A stretch of 64,000 bases of DNA from Vibrio artabrorum (GCF_024347295.1 NZ_AP025459.1:1-64000), one strand, 5' to 3'. Shown: positions 30,687 to 39,263, counted from the first letter of the stretch. Numbers and translations are program-made. Notes: a model not told the origin generated them from the letters alone.

Positions 30687-30870
30687 TTAAAGCCTCCGTT
30701 TAGGAAGTTGAATTACATCGAATAGCCAAAACTACATTAGTTTCTATCTCAAAAAAAGCCGAATGTGCAATAATAGGCCTACAATAATGTCATAATAGCT
30801 TGATTTATCTAGGCAGAGAACGACTGCAATTTCTGTTAATTCCCACTAATAATTTCTGCGGCAGCACACA

Positions 30871-31983
30871 ATGAATGAATTGATAACCCAAATTCAAACC
30901 TATATTCACCAAAGCCACAGTAGCTGGAGTACTAGCGTACTGTTTATTACATTGGCGAGTTTTTTGGCTTGGGTGGCGTGGCGTATAATCCACAACCGTT
31001 TAGCGACTTTAGTAGAAAAAACAACCTTCTATTGGGATGACTTAATATTAAATGCCCTTAAAGCCCCCGTCAGTACATTGCTCTGGTGCTGGCCTGCCAC
31101 TGTCTCTATAGGCTTGATTCTTCAAGACCAGTTTGGCAATGAAATCAACTGGTTAAGAACACTTAAAAACATACTGATCATCTGTACGTTTGTTTGGTTC
31201 ACGCTGAGAATGATCAGTAACGCTGAAACCTACATCTTAGAACAGAAGACCAGAGACGAAACCACGGTACACGCTATCGCGAAAGTCGCCCGACTGTTTT
31301 TCATGGTGATGGGCGGCCTAACCATTATGCAGGCATTTGGACTCAGCCTATCGGGTTTGCTCACCTTTGGTGGCGTGGGGGGCCTCATTGTTGGTTTGGC
31401 AGCCAAAGACCTATTGTCTAACTTCTTCGGCGGCATGATGATTTACTTCGACCGACCGTTTAAAGTCGGAGATTGGATACGCTCACCCGATCGTCAAATT
31501 GAAGGTACCGTAGAACGCATCGGCTGGCGCATGACGATCATCAGAACCTTTGATAAGCGCCCTCTTTATGTTCCAAACTCAATTTTCAGCAATATTGTGG
31601 TAGAGAATCCATCAAGAATGTTGAACCGAAGAATCAACGAAACATTCGGACTTCGTTATCAAGATGCAGACAAATTGGCGCTCATCGTTGATGAAGTAAA
31701 AACCATGCTTGAAAACCATCCAGACATCGATGCCAAACAAACGCTGATGGTTAACTTTGATAAATTTGGGCCATCCACCCTGAACTTTTTTATCTACACT
31801 TTCACAAAAACAGTCAATTGGGTGAGATACCACAAGGTTAAACAGGATGTGTTGTTACAAGTTCTGGCTATTATTCATAAGCACGATGCCGATATTGCGT
31901 TCCCAACTCAAACACTCAAGATCGCCCCTCAAGAGACTCACCTCTCTGATGATATGGTGAATTCGCACCCTGAAGCTCATTGA
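30871..31983 (+). CDS. MscS-family mechanosensitive ion channel
   Basis: A 370-aa inner-membrane protein with about five N-terminal hydrophobic segments. The pore-lining TM3-like helix is near residues 155-190 (GLLTFGGVGGLIVGLAAKDLLSNFFGGMMI). The beta domain (PFKVGDWIRSPDRQIEGTVERIGWR) follows, then a C-terminal alpha/beta domain. It resembles the YbdG/MscM branch more than small MscS. Release of solutes on hypo-osmotic shock is the family role. Divergent from ktrAB. Confidence 0.88.
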   Translation: MNELITQIQTYIHQSHSSWSTSVLFITLASFLAWVAWRIIHNRLATLVEKTTFYWDDLILNALKAPVSTLLWCWPATVSIGLILQDQFGNEINWLRTLKNILIICTFVWFTLRMISNAETYILEQKTRDETTVHAIAKVARLFFMVMGGLTIMQAFGLSLSGLLTFGGVGGLIVGLAAKDLLSNFFGGMMIYFDRPFKVGDWIRSPDRQIEGTVERIGWRMTIIRTFDKRPLYVPNSIFSNIVVENPSRMLNRRINETFGLRYQDADKLALIVDEVKTMLENHPDIDAKQTLMVNFDKFGPSTLNFFIYTFTKTVNWVRYHKVKQDVLLQVLAIIHKHDADIAFPTQTLKIAPQETHLSDDMVNSHPEAH

Positions 31984-32040
31984 TAGTCGATAAGCGTGGT
32001 AACATACAAACAGTAGCCCTATATAACTCATTACCACCTT

Positions 32041-32638
32041 ATGATTTTACCTGTCATCTTGGCTGGCGGCTCTGGTAGCCGCCTCTGGCCATTGTCTCGA
32101 GAGCTTTACCCCAAACAGTTTCTAAGTATTGCTGGTAAGCATTCAATGTTGCAGCAAACGCTGCAACGCTTGCACGGTCTAGAAGACTGCGTTGTTGGTC
32201 ACCGCTATCTTGACCCTTTCATTATATGTAATGAAGAGCATCGCTTTATCACCGCCGAACAACTGCGATCGGCTAAACTTCAACACAGTGGTATTCTATT
32301 AGAACCCGTCGGTAGAAATACCGCACCAGCGATTGCTCTCGCCGCCTTACATGCCTTAAGTCAACCCTCCGATAGCTCAGAAAAAAATCATGACCCAGTC
32401 TTACTGGTGCTGGCTGCTGATCATCACATCGCCAAAACATCGGCGTTTCAACAAGCAGTTCGCTTTGGCGTTAACTACGCAAAACAAGGCAAACTGGTCA
32501 CATTTGGAGTTAAACCTGACGCGCCGGAGACGGGCTATGGTTATATCAAGCAGGGTAAACCTCTTCCCGTTGTTCACTCTTTTAACCCAGCGCCGATTAA
32601 CCGAGTGTGCAGCGTCGCGCGTTTTGAACAATTGCACC
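32041..32638 (+). pseudogene. manC: manC 5' part (mannose-1-phosphate guanylyltransferase), interrupted
   Basis: N-terminal 199 codons of a GDP-mannose pyrophosphorylase. [24 protein letters not shown] is the nucleotide-binding signature, followed by [16 protein letters not shown] and [12 protein letters not shown]. Reading stops when the sequence enters the 7-kb phage-like element, after the codons for FEQLH. The gene resumes in the same frame at 39651. Without the element the product would be about 429 aa. As it stands no full-length enzyme is made, unless another manC copy exists, so GDP-mannose supply for surface polysaccharide may be affected. Confidence 0.88.
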
Positions 32639-32657
32639 CTACCAAAATGAACAATAA
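32639..32657 (+). repeat. Element terminal motif, left copy
   Basis: CTACCAAAATGAACAATAA, identical but for one base to an internal copy at 38828-38846. It matches inverted copies at 39449 and at the right end. Because it recurs inside the element it belongs to the element, not to manC. Confidence 0.65.
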
Positions 32658-32675
32658 TGAAATGTTAACTAATTG

Positions 32676-34460
32676 TTAATTCGCACCTGTATCAGGGTCG
32701 ATTTTAATAGTAGGTGAAGATGAAGTGACCTTTGTTGTAATTCGGTCATCACTGACGGATACATCTACCTTTATATTGCCCCCCGTGTTGGAGGACAAAT
32801 ATGGATTGTTTACTACCCCTTCATTACTCGGACTTGATGAAAACCATTTCCTGAAGTCGTCTACTACATCCATCAATCCAGCCGAAACAGGGAAACCCTC
32901 TGGCAGTTGACTTCTGTCAACTTCAGACTGGCGACGAACATTGATAGGAGAAAAGTCAGGGATAATAGATAGACCATAGCCCACAGTGGTCGCAGCTGCT
33001 AAATTAGAAAGGCTCATAAACCTAGAGTTGGGCGGCTTACCTACTTTAGGGTTTTTTCCATCTGGAACGTCACCACCTAGACCGCCCATACCTCCACTTG
33101 GCATGTTAACAACGAATACTGGCATCGCGCCTAAGTCTTGAAACCCACCTTTACCACTTGCAGAACTACCTTTCCCTTTTCCTAAGAATCGTCCAGCAGC
33201 ATTAGCTATATCTAAACCTTTCTTAGCCGCAACCAAACCACCTACAGCCCAAATTGCCGTCTCACCCCATTTTAACCAGCTTTGAATGGTGTCATCGTCA
33301 ATACTGTTAATTGCGGCAGAAAGCTCACGAATGGGTTCAGCAAGCCTCTGATTAGTAAACTTATCAAAGGAATTTCCTAAAAGCTGTAAACTTGCAGCAG
33401 CATCACCTGCCGCTACAGCAGCATCTGCAAGAGTAACAGAGCCGTCACCGACAATTGACATAAACCCGCTAAAGGCATTCGCTGAACCTGTATCTTTATA
33501 CAAGGCTATTAATGGGTTCAAGGCTCGCTTTGCTTCATCAGTTAAATTTAACATTGCTAACTTTTCTGACATACCACCTGACTTATTAACAATTTCTTCC
33601 ATAATTGAAGGAAGAGGGCGCATGACCTCAATACCATCTTTTAACTTATCTTGATCAAAAACACTAATACCGCCCAATTGCTGAAGCTTTTTAACCCTAT
33701 CTGGAGAGGTAATATCACGAATTAGAGCTTCGAATGCAGTAACGGCTTGTTCATCACTACCCACTCCACCTCTAATAACCTGTAACGCAGCCCCAAGCTC
33801 TGTAACGGCTTCTGCTCCTTGTCTACCAGTAGCAGCATAAGCAGCGAATATTTGAGGGCCAGAGTTAGCCATGCTAGCAAGAGTAAAAGCACCGCTTTTA
33901 CCTTGTTTATTTAGCACATCAATTGCTGCCATAGCTTCTTTCGAACCTTCGATTGCAAGCTTCTTAAATTCGGTAAATATCCCACCGACTTGTTGGCCTG
34001 CCGCACCTGTCGCCTGAATTACAGCTGCAATATTAGGAAGGTTTTCCATGGCATAACCCAAATCACCTGTCTTTGTTAAGATTTCTTCGATTGCAGACAG
34101 TGACTCACTAGGGTCTATTCTAATGCCTTCTAGGTTACTCACCCTTTGGATTTCATCGTATAACTCAGACGCTTTTTCTTTACTGACTTCTGCCGCAATT
34201 GCAAGGCGACTTAATCGCCTATCTAACGAAACAAATCCTTTTGCAATCGCTCCTGTAGTAAGTGCCGCAGCCATGCCTACATATCGATTAAATAAAGCGT
34301 CGATACCTCGACTAGCTGCGGCGGTTGAGGTTTTGACTAGGGTCATAGCCTTTTGATTTTTCTTAGCGAACTCACTCATAGAGTTTCCATAACGCCTAGC
34401 TTTTGCCGCTAAGTTGCCCGCCAAGTTTAATGTAATCTCTGTCTCTAACTTTTGAGCCAT
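32676..34460 (-). CDS. Phage tail tape measure protein
   Basis: A 594-aa tape-measure-like protein. Residues 1-60 are helical and alanine/lysine-rich ([20 protein letters not shown]). The central part carries the TMP-family helical core ([43 protein letters not shown]), with hydrophobic stretches near residues 60-75 and 405-420 and a Gly-rich linker at 425-465. In long-tailed phages this protein fixes tail length. It is shorter than the roughly 700-1000 aa I would expect in Mu-like phages, implying a shorter tail if functional. Its stop is only about 35 bp from the element end. Frame intact. Confidence 0.8.
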   Translation of the reverse strand: MAQKLETEITLNLAGNLAAKARRYGNSMSEFAKKNQKAMTLVKTSTAAASRGIDALFNRYVGMAAALTTGAIAKGFVSLDRRLSRLAIAAEVSKEKASELYDEIQRVSNLEGIRIDPSESLSAIEEILTKTGDLGYAMENLPNIAAVIQATGAAGQQVGGIFTEFKKLAIEGSKEAMAAIDVLNKQGKSGAFTLASMANSGPQIFAAYAATGRQGAEAVTELGAALQVIRGGVGSDEQAVTAFEALIRDITSPDRVKKLQQLGGISVFDQDKLKDGIEVMRPLPSIMEEIVNKSGGMSEKLAMLNLTDEAKRALNPLIALYKDTGSANAFSGFMSIVGDGSVTLADAAVAAGDAAASLQLLGNSFDKFTNQRLAEPIRELSAAINSIDDDTIQSWLKWGETAIWAVGGLVAAKKGLDIANAAGRFLGKGKGSSASGKGGFQDLGAMPVFVVNMPSGGMGGLGGDVPDGKNPKVGKPPNSRFMSLSNLAAATTVGYGLSIIPDFSPINVRRQSEVDRSQLPEGFPVSAGLMDVVDDFRKWFSSSPSNEGVVNNPYLSSNTGGNIKVDVSVSDDRITTKVTSSSPTIKIDPDTGAN

Positions 34461-34475
34461 ACCGCCCCCATAAGC

Positions 34476-34503
34476 AAAGGGCTAGCCAATGCTAGCCCTT
34501 TTT
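34476..34503 (+). terminator. Perfect 11-bp hairpin between capsid and tape-measure genes
   Basis: AAAGGGCTAGC/GCTAGCCCTTT with a CAAT loop. The T-run follows it on the plus strand, while on the minus (coding) strand the tail is only TTTG. It may dampen read-through from the capsid gene or stop antisense transcription. Confidence 0.55.
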
Positions 34504-34507
34504 GATG

Positions 34508-35410
34508 TTATAAATCTTGAGAAACTAAAATCTCAACCGCTTTATAGTTGGTGTTGTCTTCTCCGTTATCAAGAGTACGACGCAAGACGATTTTCTCAGC
34601 AGCAGAACGGTAAGCAACGGGAACGACGAGCACAGTAGGTTTAACCTTTAACGATCTTCCCTCACTGTCTTTCTGTTCCATCATTTTGGTCATCATCAAC
34701 TCAAAATTAGCTTCTGTTAAAGCAGCTTTAGAACCAAATGCCATTTGCCAGAATGTATAGCCAGCGTTACCACGAGCACGAGTACCGAAAGCGTAATTAT
34801 CAGTAGTGAAAACATTGTAATCAGTTGAGTCAGTCACCGACTGGAATTCTGGCTTTAAACGCTCTTGCCAAACTAAAGGTTTAAGAGGGCGACTAGTGTC
34901 TAACATGTACCAGCCTTGACCTGTATCCGTATCAGGATCACCAATTACATTTGAAAATGTTTTTACACCATCTTCTGACGGGTGGTCATCATCAAAGAAC
35001 GGCTGTCCGTCATAACAAATCTCTGCAAAGCCCTTTTTTAGCAAACCAAAGACATGTTCATCTGGGTACATTTCGGCATCGTAACCCATCTCTTGAAAGA
35101 TGATGCCATAGCGACCATAGTCATTATCTTCATAGTCAACACGGGGAATTTCTACGGAGGACTCAAACATCTTGTTTACGATGTTATAACCGTGTTTTTT
35201 AAGGTTCTTCATTTGGCGAGAACCGATCCATTCTTTAAGGCGAGGGAAGTCCCCCAACCAACCGTAGCCAGTTGCACCAGCAGAGGAAGGAAGAACAGTG
35301 GCAATCATAGGATAATCAGGTTTCGCGCCCTCTTTGCCTGCGTCAAAGCGACCAGCAAACGCGGTTTTAGATTCAATGACTACACTAGTAATATCGATTG
35401 GATTTGGCAT
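34508..35410 (-). CDS. Mu-like major capsid protein (gpT-like)
   Basis: A 300-aa Mu-type major head subunit; Mu gpT is about 305 aa, so length is normal. Recognisable segments are AFAGRFDAGKEGAKPDYPMIAT at the N-terminus, GDFPRLKEWIGSRQMKNLKK near residue 55, VDYEDNDYGRYG near 95 and the strongly conserved CYDGQPFFDDDHP near 135. It overlaps the protease gene's tail with a GAGG ribosome site before its ATG. The reading frame is intact. It should assemble the icosahedral head with the upstream protease/scaffold. Confidence 0.88.
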   Translation of the reverse strand: MPNPIDITSVVIESKTAFAGRFDAGKEGAKPDYPMIATVLPSSAGATGYGWLGDFPRLKEWIGSRQMKNLKKHGYNIVNKMFESSVEIPRVDYEDNDYGRYGIIFQEMGYDAEMYPDEHVFGLLKKGFAEICYDGQPFFDDDHPSEDGVKTFSNVIGDPDTDTGQGWYMLDTSRPLKPLVWQERLKPEFQSVTDSTDYNVFTTDNYAFGTRARGNAGYTFWQMAFGSKAALTEANFELMMTKMMEQKDSEGRSLKVKPTVLVVPVAYRSAAEKIVLRRTLDNGEDNTNYKAVEILVSQDL

Positions 35411-35412
35411 TG

Positions 35413-36237
35413 TTAAACCTCTTTATTCTTTACATTTAAAAACTGTTCTTCGGAAATTCCAACATTTCGACAGACAGCTAATTGTGTTTCATTTAATGAT
35501 GATGAACTTTGGTTTGTTTTATGTGGCGTATTGGTACTCTTATTTAAATAAGAGAAACCAGACGTGCTACCAGCAAACTTCTTAAACTCATCAATCCCTT
35601 GGCTATGACAGCAAGCGACTAAAAAATCACGCTGTGCTGGAGTAAATACGGCATCACTTACATAACCATCAACTAAGGATTCAATTTCCTTTTTCTCGAC
35701 TTGACTATCGCGAGAGTTTAAAGCTGACAATAATTCATCATCAGAGGTGACATTAGAACCAAGGGCTTTTGATAGCTTTTCCCACTTATTATCTGGTTCG
35801 TTCTGTCTGCTATTTAAAGCTTGCATTACTAGGTTTGGCTTATTGGTTAAACCGACACTAGATAACGAAATAACTTCTTTGCTTTCGTTATAGTTGAATG
35901 CGGGTGATAAAAAACGATACTCACGCGAGTTAATTGCACTTGCGGCTTTCTTCGTCCAATCCGCTTTAGCCCATATTTCACCATTGCGAATTTCTAACTC
36001 TTCAATCCAACCAGCCGCAGGGGCTTCTTCACCTTTTGAAGCTTTTAATTCTTGACCATGTTCGTAGTCAATAACCATAGGGACTTTCATGTTTTTAAAG
36101 GCGTGTAAGATAGCTTTAGGATTTCTCAAAACCCAACTGCGACCATCCAAACCTTTGATGTCAGGGCCACTAGGTAGAATCTGTACCCACTGACTCGCTT
36201 TTTCGTCTAATTCTTTACATAACGCTGTAACGGGCAT
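35413..36237 (-). CDS. Mu-like prohead protease/scaffold (gpI-like)
   Basis: A 274-aa Mu I-family protein. The N-terminal protease domain (residues 1-130) has SWVLRNPKAILHAFKNMKVP, the MVIDYEHGQELK histidine motif and GWIEELEIRNGEIWAKADWT, ending REYRFLSPAFNY. The remaining region is polar and helical, ends in the usual LAVCRNVGISEEQFL segment, and should act as scaffold. Mu gpI is about 361 aa, so the scaffold part is notably shorter here. Scaffold length influences head size in other phages. It sits directly before the capsid gene. Confidence 0.84.
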   Translation of the reverse strand: MPVTALCKELDEKASQWVQILPSGPDIKGLDGRSWVLRNPKAILHAFKNMKVPMVIDYEHGQELKASKGEEAPAAGWIEELEIRNGEIWAKADWTKKAASAINSREYRFLSPAFNYNESKEVISLSSVGLTNKPNLVMQALNSRQNEPDNKWEKLSKALGSNVTSDDELLSALNSRDSQVEKKEIESLVDGYVSDAVFTPAQRDFLVACCHSQGIDEFKKFAGSTSGFSYLNKSTNTPHKTNQSSSSLNETQLAVCRNVGISEEQFLNVKNKEV

Positions 36238-36347
36238 AACTTTAGCCTCATACCATGTTTAAAATACGCTTGAATCGCTCTATATTGATTCAAACACTTT
36301 CTTTTGAGCCAATGCTCAACCAAATCGGAAAGCTTCAATACAACGCG

Positions 36348-36719
36348 CTACGCGAGCATTTCCCCGTTATTGCCTGAATGCAATTCTGAAACCGCCATAC
36401 TTGCAGTTAAAATTACATTCCAGTCTTGAGCCGTCATCTTGTAATCGCAAATATCATCATATGTAAAAGTGACTCGATACTTGCCAAGACAACTAATAGA
36501 AGCAGCTGCGTTTTCATTAAGAAGCATTAAACCCTTAATCGCTAAAGTATGCTTGTCATTGACAGGTTTGAACTCGGGCATATTAACTAGATGCTGGTGT
36601 TGAGCATCAACTAAATCGACTACTGTATTTCTAGATGAATTTGATAATGGTTCTATTGATACTGTCTTAACCAGTTCGCCATTAATAAGAACACCGTCAA
36701 TTAGATTGTGTAAATACAT
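36348..36719 (-). CDS. Phage protein of unknown function (123 aa)
   Basis: A small soluble protein starting immediately after the Mor-like stop codon (TAAATG), so coupled to it. The N-terminal half is beta-rich (LINGELVKTVSIEPL). The C-terminal part, FTYDDICDYKMTAQDWNVI, faintly recalls the end of Mu gp41-type tail assembly chaperones. That resemblance is weak and I do not assign it. A 110-bp gap separates it from the protease gene. Confidence 0.6.
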   Translation of the reverse strand: MYLHNLIDGVLINGELVKTVSIEPLSNSSRNTVVDLVDAQHQHLVNMPEFKPVNDKHTLAIKGLMLLNENAAASISCLGKYRVTFTYDDICDYKMTAQDWNVILTASMAVSELHSGNNGEMLA

Positions 36720-37103
36720 TTACTTCACTCCATCCATTGCTTTTCTAATTTCAGCGTCAGCCTTTCTGCAAGCCTTAATACCCCTTTGAATTGCCATGAC
36801 CGACATGCCGTATTTTCTAGCTAACTCACTAGTGTTATTCCCATTAAATTCCTTATATATCATTCGATATATAGCGGCTTGCTTAAATGGTTCTTCTCTA
36901 GGTAAATAAACTTGAGTACCGCCAAAAATAGACACCATTAAACAAATGAATTTAACAGTATCCCTTTCATTAAAATTGAACTCTTTTGATCTTGATAAAA
37001 ACTCATCAAAAAGAATTGTTTTTGATGGATTCATTTTAATTAAGTCAATGACGACATCCAATGCACTCTCGTCTTTTGCTATATCTAGCCATGATATTGA
37101 CAT
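36720..37103 (-). CDS. Mor transcription activator family protein
   Basis: A 127-aa protein matching Mu Mor/C activators. GGTQVYLPREEPFK is the conserved beta segment that makes the dimer interface near residue 61, and ELARKYGMSVMAIQRGIK is the C-terminal helix-turn-helix near residue 93. In Mu, Mor turns on the middle promoter and C the late promoters. Here it is just ahead of the head genes and so is placed to activate them. A GGGGA ribosome site overlaps the end of the upstream gene (TAACAATG). Confidence 0.8.
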   Translation of the reverse strand: MSISWLDIAKDESALDVVIDLIKMNPSKTILFDEFLSRSKEFNFNERDTVKFICLMVSIFGGTQVYLPREEPFKQAAIYRMIYKEFNGNNTSELARKYGMSVMAIQRGIKACRKADAEIRKAMDGVK

Positions 37104-37105
37104 TG

Positions 37106-37576
37106 TTAGTTCCCCTTCAATATTTCTCTTACCGTACTTTCTGTAATGTTTTGCTTACTAGCTATCAATTTGATTGGGATTCCATCATTATTCATCAATT
37201 TAATAAGCTCACATTCAAATGCACGATGGTAAAAAGCAAACCCATCAGAAAACCTCTTTTGTCTCTTGGGTTTATAGTTATGTTTATTAAATGCTCGATA
37301 AACATATTGAACGCTAGTTCCAAAATCTCGTGAGATACTAGCAACAGTTTTGCCACTTTGATGAGCTTGTACGATTAAAAGTTCTGATACATGCACTTTT
37401 AAAGATTGAAGCTGCCCAAAATAAACATGGGCGCTCCCATTGCCTTCAGCGCCTGAAAACATTGACCTCATATCTTCTGTTAATGCTGAATCCAAGTCTG
37501 GAGTTGGTGGGATTTCAAAAAACTGGTCGACCAAGAAACCGAGCATTAATATATCTTGGTTTATTTCACGTCCCAT
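37106..37576 (-). CDS. Phage HTH protein (156 aa)
   Basis: A 156-aa protein with two helix-turn-helix-like segments: KTVASISRDFGTSVQYVYRAF near residue 76 and IKLIASKQNITESTVREIL at the C-terminus. It overlaps the Mor start region and is the first gene after an internal terminator, so it probably begins the second transcription unit, which ends with the tape measure. I know no named family for it. A role in regulating the structural genes is inference from the fold and position. Confidence 0.65.
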   Translation of the reverse strand: MGREINQDILMLGFLVDQFFEIPPTPDLDSALTEDMRSMFSGAEGNGSAHVYFGQLQSLKVHVSELLIVQAHQSGKTVASISRDFGTSVQYVYRAFNKHNYKPKRQKRFSDGFAFYHRAFECELIKLMNNDGIPIKLIASKQNITESTVREILKGN

Positions 37577-37685
37577 TGTTTTACTCCGTATCTGCTTTGA
37601 TAAACTTATATTAATGTACTTACCTAAAACATGTGGAGTAACGCAGATTGTTTAAAATAGAGAGGAGGGGGAATGCTTTATAGAT

Positions 37686-37712
37686 ATGAAAAAGCCCCTT
37701 TAAAGGGGCTTT
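37686..37712 (-). terminator. Internal terminator separating the element's two operons
   Basis: Perfect stem AAAGCCCC/GGGGCTTT with six central bases; on the minus strand it is followed by a five-T run. It lies 56 bp after the 109-aa gene. Confidence 0.85.
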
Positions 37713-37767
37713 GAATTTCATCGACAAGATGAATAAATGTTACCTGCGTATTTAATGTAAGCGATAT

Positions 37768-38097
37768 TTATTGGTTTGACAAGTTCGGATATATTTCTTC
37801 GTTCAGAAAACGATTAAAAGCGGTTCGAGAGATCTTAAACTTATCTGCTAACCCTCTATGCTCAATTTCGTTGTTCACATAAGAAAGAATATCTTTTTGA
37901 GTGTACCGCCTTGATGAAAGCATTACCGCCACTCGCGCTCTAATATCAGTTGGTAGCTGTTGAACCTTATAAAGCCTCTTTGCTTTTTTCGGTGATGCTG
38001 CTTTTCTAAGGATCAACAAAACATTTTTAACACCAATATTACGAACCAAGTTAGCCAGTTCGTAGCTCTCAGCCGCTGTTAGTTTAGAAACCGTCAT
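37768..38097 (-). CDS. DUF3486-like phage protein (109 aa)
   Basis: A 109-aa protein whose C-terminal 65 residues follow the DUF3486 (Mu gp27-type) layout: VQQLPTDIRARVAVML, a linker, then a C-terminal helix-turn-helix, FKISRTAFNRFL. It aligns along its length with the 64-aa protein at 38850. The start codon follows the previous stop directly (TGATATG), so it is coupled. In Mu-like phages these genes lie near the terminase; here there is no terminase, so a regulatory or DNA-binding job is more likely. Confidence 0.7.
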   Translation of the reverse strand: MTVSKLTAAESYELANLVRNIGVKNVLLILRKAASPKKAKRLYKVQQLPTDIRARVAVMLSSRRYTQKDILSYVNNEIEHRGLADKFKISRTAFNRFLNEEIYPNLSNQ

Positions 38098-38098
38098 A

Positions 38099-38551
38099 TC
38101 ACATAGCCTTCTGTAGGTGTTTTTTCATCAGATTAATTACTTCTGACGGTGATACACCTAACTCTTCTGACAGGCCAATTAACTCAACTTGCTCAGTTAT
38201 CGTTAACGGTTGAGATTCAGGAAGAGACCTATCATTTTTACAGGCTTTTGAAATGGTATTGAATTGTGATGATATCAGGTTTGAGCGCATCGTCATTTCC
38301 ATAACAACGGTGTAATCGCACTTTGTATGACCTTTGATCCAATGATTGTATAAAGAGAAAAAACCGTTCAAGTTACCAGCTAGAGACTCAACGTCTTTAT
38401 GAACCTTCTTTCTAAAATCGGTACTTGGGACATATTGATCTATATCAGAGTGATTTGGGTTGTATGGCGTGAGTATCTCAATAGACTTACCGTCAATAGT
38501 GACGAGCAAAGGGGAATTGACGCTATTTTCTTGAGGAAAATTGTTAGGCAT
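38099..38551 (-). CDS. Target gene of the C4/CI-type RNA, unknown function (150 aa)
   Basis: A 150-aa soluble protein that I do not recognise, starting at ATG 38551 behind a near-perfect AAGGAGG. Its C-terminal part, LSEELGVSPSEVINLMKKHL, resembles a DNA-binding or oligomerisation helix pair. Its leader carries the antisense RNA, seqA/seqC-like boxes and a promoter, so it takes the position of Icd/Ant in P1 or Kil in P4. By analogy it may be the product that immunity keeps silent (anti-repressor or host inhibitor). An upstream start at 38584 would read through the regulatory box and is less likely. Confidence 0.7.
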   Translation of the reverse strand: MPNNFPQENSVNSPLLVTIDGKSIEILTPYNPNHSDIDQYVPSTDFRKKVHKDVESLAGNLNGFFSLYNHWIKGHTKCDYTVVMEMTMRSNLISSQFNTISKACKNDRSLPESQPLTITEQVELIGLSEELGVSPSEVINLMKKHLQKAM

Positions 38552-38588
38552 GATGGCCTCCTTGGATATTTTATATATCGCCATCAGG

Positions 38589-38598
38589 AGGTTCCAAT
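38589..38598 (-). promoter_or_regulatory. seqC-like target box
   Basis: Minus-strand ATTGGAACCT, complementary to GTTCCAA in the antisense RNA, 38 nt before the target gene's start codon. Confidence 0.6.
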
Positions 38599-38607
38599 CT
38601 CACTGGT

Positions 38608-38680
38608 GGCGAACTGAGCAGGGTTGGAACTACCGTATCCAAGAAACGGCCTAACCGAAGTTAGCCCTACTCAGCTCACC
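38608..38680 (-). ncRNA. C4 (phage P1/P7) / CI (phage P4)-type antisense immunity RNA
   Basis: On the minus strand a 73-nt segment folds into a 16-bp closing stem: 38680-38665 with 38623-38608, including three G-U pairs. It encloses a CUAAC-UUCG-GUUAG hairpin and two unpaired segments. One, CTTGGATA (38643-38636), is exactly complementary to TATCCAAG overlapping the ribosome site of the downstream gene (38568-38561). The other, GTTCCAA (38630-38624), is complementary to boxes at 38591-38597 and 38749-38755. This architecture and target arrangement is that of C4 and P4 CI RNAs. Expression has not been shown. Confidence 0.8.
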
Positions 38681-38690
38681 ATTGTGAGCT
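38673..38690 (-). other. Hairpin competing with the RNA closing stem
   Basis: AGCTCAC-CATT-GTGAGCT, a perfect 7-bp stem that shares bases with one arm of the antisense RNA's long stem, so the two folds exclude each other. Confidence 0.55.
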
Positions 38691-38700
38691 TACGCACAAA

Positions 38701-38723
38701 CAAAAAAACACGCATAGGCGTGT
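38701..38723 (-). terminator. Attenuator-like terminator ahead of the antisense RNA
   Basis: Minus-strand ACACGC-CTAT-GCGTGT followed by an eight-T run. It stands between the promoter and the antisense RNA, the place of the early terminator in P4-type immunity leaders. Confidence 0.75.
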
Positions 38724-38744
38724 ATTGTGCGCCTCGGATAATAA

Positions 38745-38756
38745 CAGGGTTCCAAT
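38745..38756 (-). promoter_or_regulatory. seqA-like box
   Basis: Minus-strand ATTGGAACCCTG, containing the 7-nt complement of the antisense RNA's GTTCCAA, upstream of the RNA. Confidence 0.55.
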
Positions 38757-38786
38757 CCTGACGCTAGATTTTGCTAGCGTGTTTTC

Positions 38787-38815
38787 ATCTTAGATTGAAG
38801 ATTGCACTTCGTCAA
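38787..38815 (-). promoter_or_regulatory. Promoter of the immunity leader
   Basis: TTGACG (-35, 38815-38810), a 17-bp spacer and TAAGAT (-10, 38792-38787) on the minus strand, just upstream of the seqA box. A 7-bp hairpin (38761-38780) follows at about the start of the transcript. Confidence 0.6.
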
Positions 38816-38827
38816 CAACTTTCGAGA

Positions 38828-38846
38828 CTACCAAAATGAGCAATAA
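38828..38846 (+). repeat. Element terminal motif, internal copy 1
   Basis: CTACCAAAATGAGCAATAA, one mismatch to the left-end copy. It lies 13 bp upstream of the -35 box of the leader promoter, so it may also serve as an operator. Confidence 0.6.
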
Positions 38847-38849
38847 AAA

Positions 38850-39044
38850 TTACATATGTAATCTATCAACTCGATAGCGACTAAGTGATGATTTAGTCAA
38901 TTTAGAGCTATCAGGAAGACCTTGATCTTCTATCAGTTTATTGACTGCCTTTAATGCCTCTCCATGGCTCAATGTTCGAATCAATTTAATGACTCGATTT
39001 CTAACCTTAAAAGGTAGACAATCAACTTTGCTAATTCGCCCCAT
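38850..39044 (-). CDS. Small DUF3486-like protein (64 aa)
   Basis: A 64-aa basic protein paralogous to the C-terminal part of the 109-aa protein. The shared pattern is LP..R.RV, then VN..IE..GL.D..K, then a serine-rich helix and R(Y/F) (KLTKSSLSRYR here, KISRTAFNRFL there). It probably binds DNA. A weak GAGAG site precedes the ATG. It is the first gene from the promoter-side end of the element, ahead of the immunity leader, a position where phages keep early regulators. Confidence 0.6.
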   Translation of the reverse strand: MGRISKVDCLPFKVRNRVIKLIRTLSHGEALKAVNKLIEDQGLPDSSKLTKSSLSRYRVDRLHM

Positions 39045-39263
39045 TTTAAACTCTCAATTGGCTTTAGATTTAACCAATATCGAACTAATTTCCCTATCAA
39101 TAAAAATAACGGTATTTGCTTTAAAATTACCAATTGAAATTTAACATACTGTTAACATCTGGCTTTTATTGGATCCTTTTCCTCTTTCAACTCAACGAAA
39201 GGTCACATGGTGGATAAGCTTTAAAATTCAATGAGTTAAAAGGAAAGGGACGACATGAAAGAG

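Noticed and set aside
37440-37655. Plus-strand frames overlapping the element genes
   Set aside because: Shadows of the minus-strand genes; they have no ribosome sites and the minus-strand products have recognisable domains.
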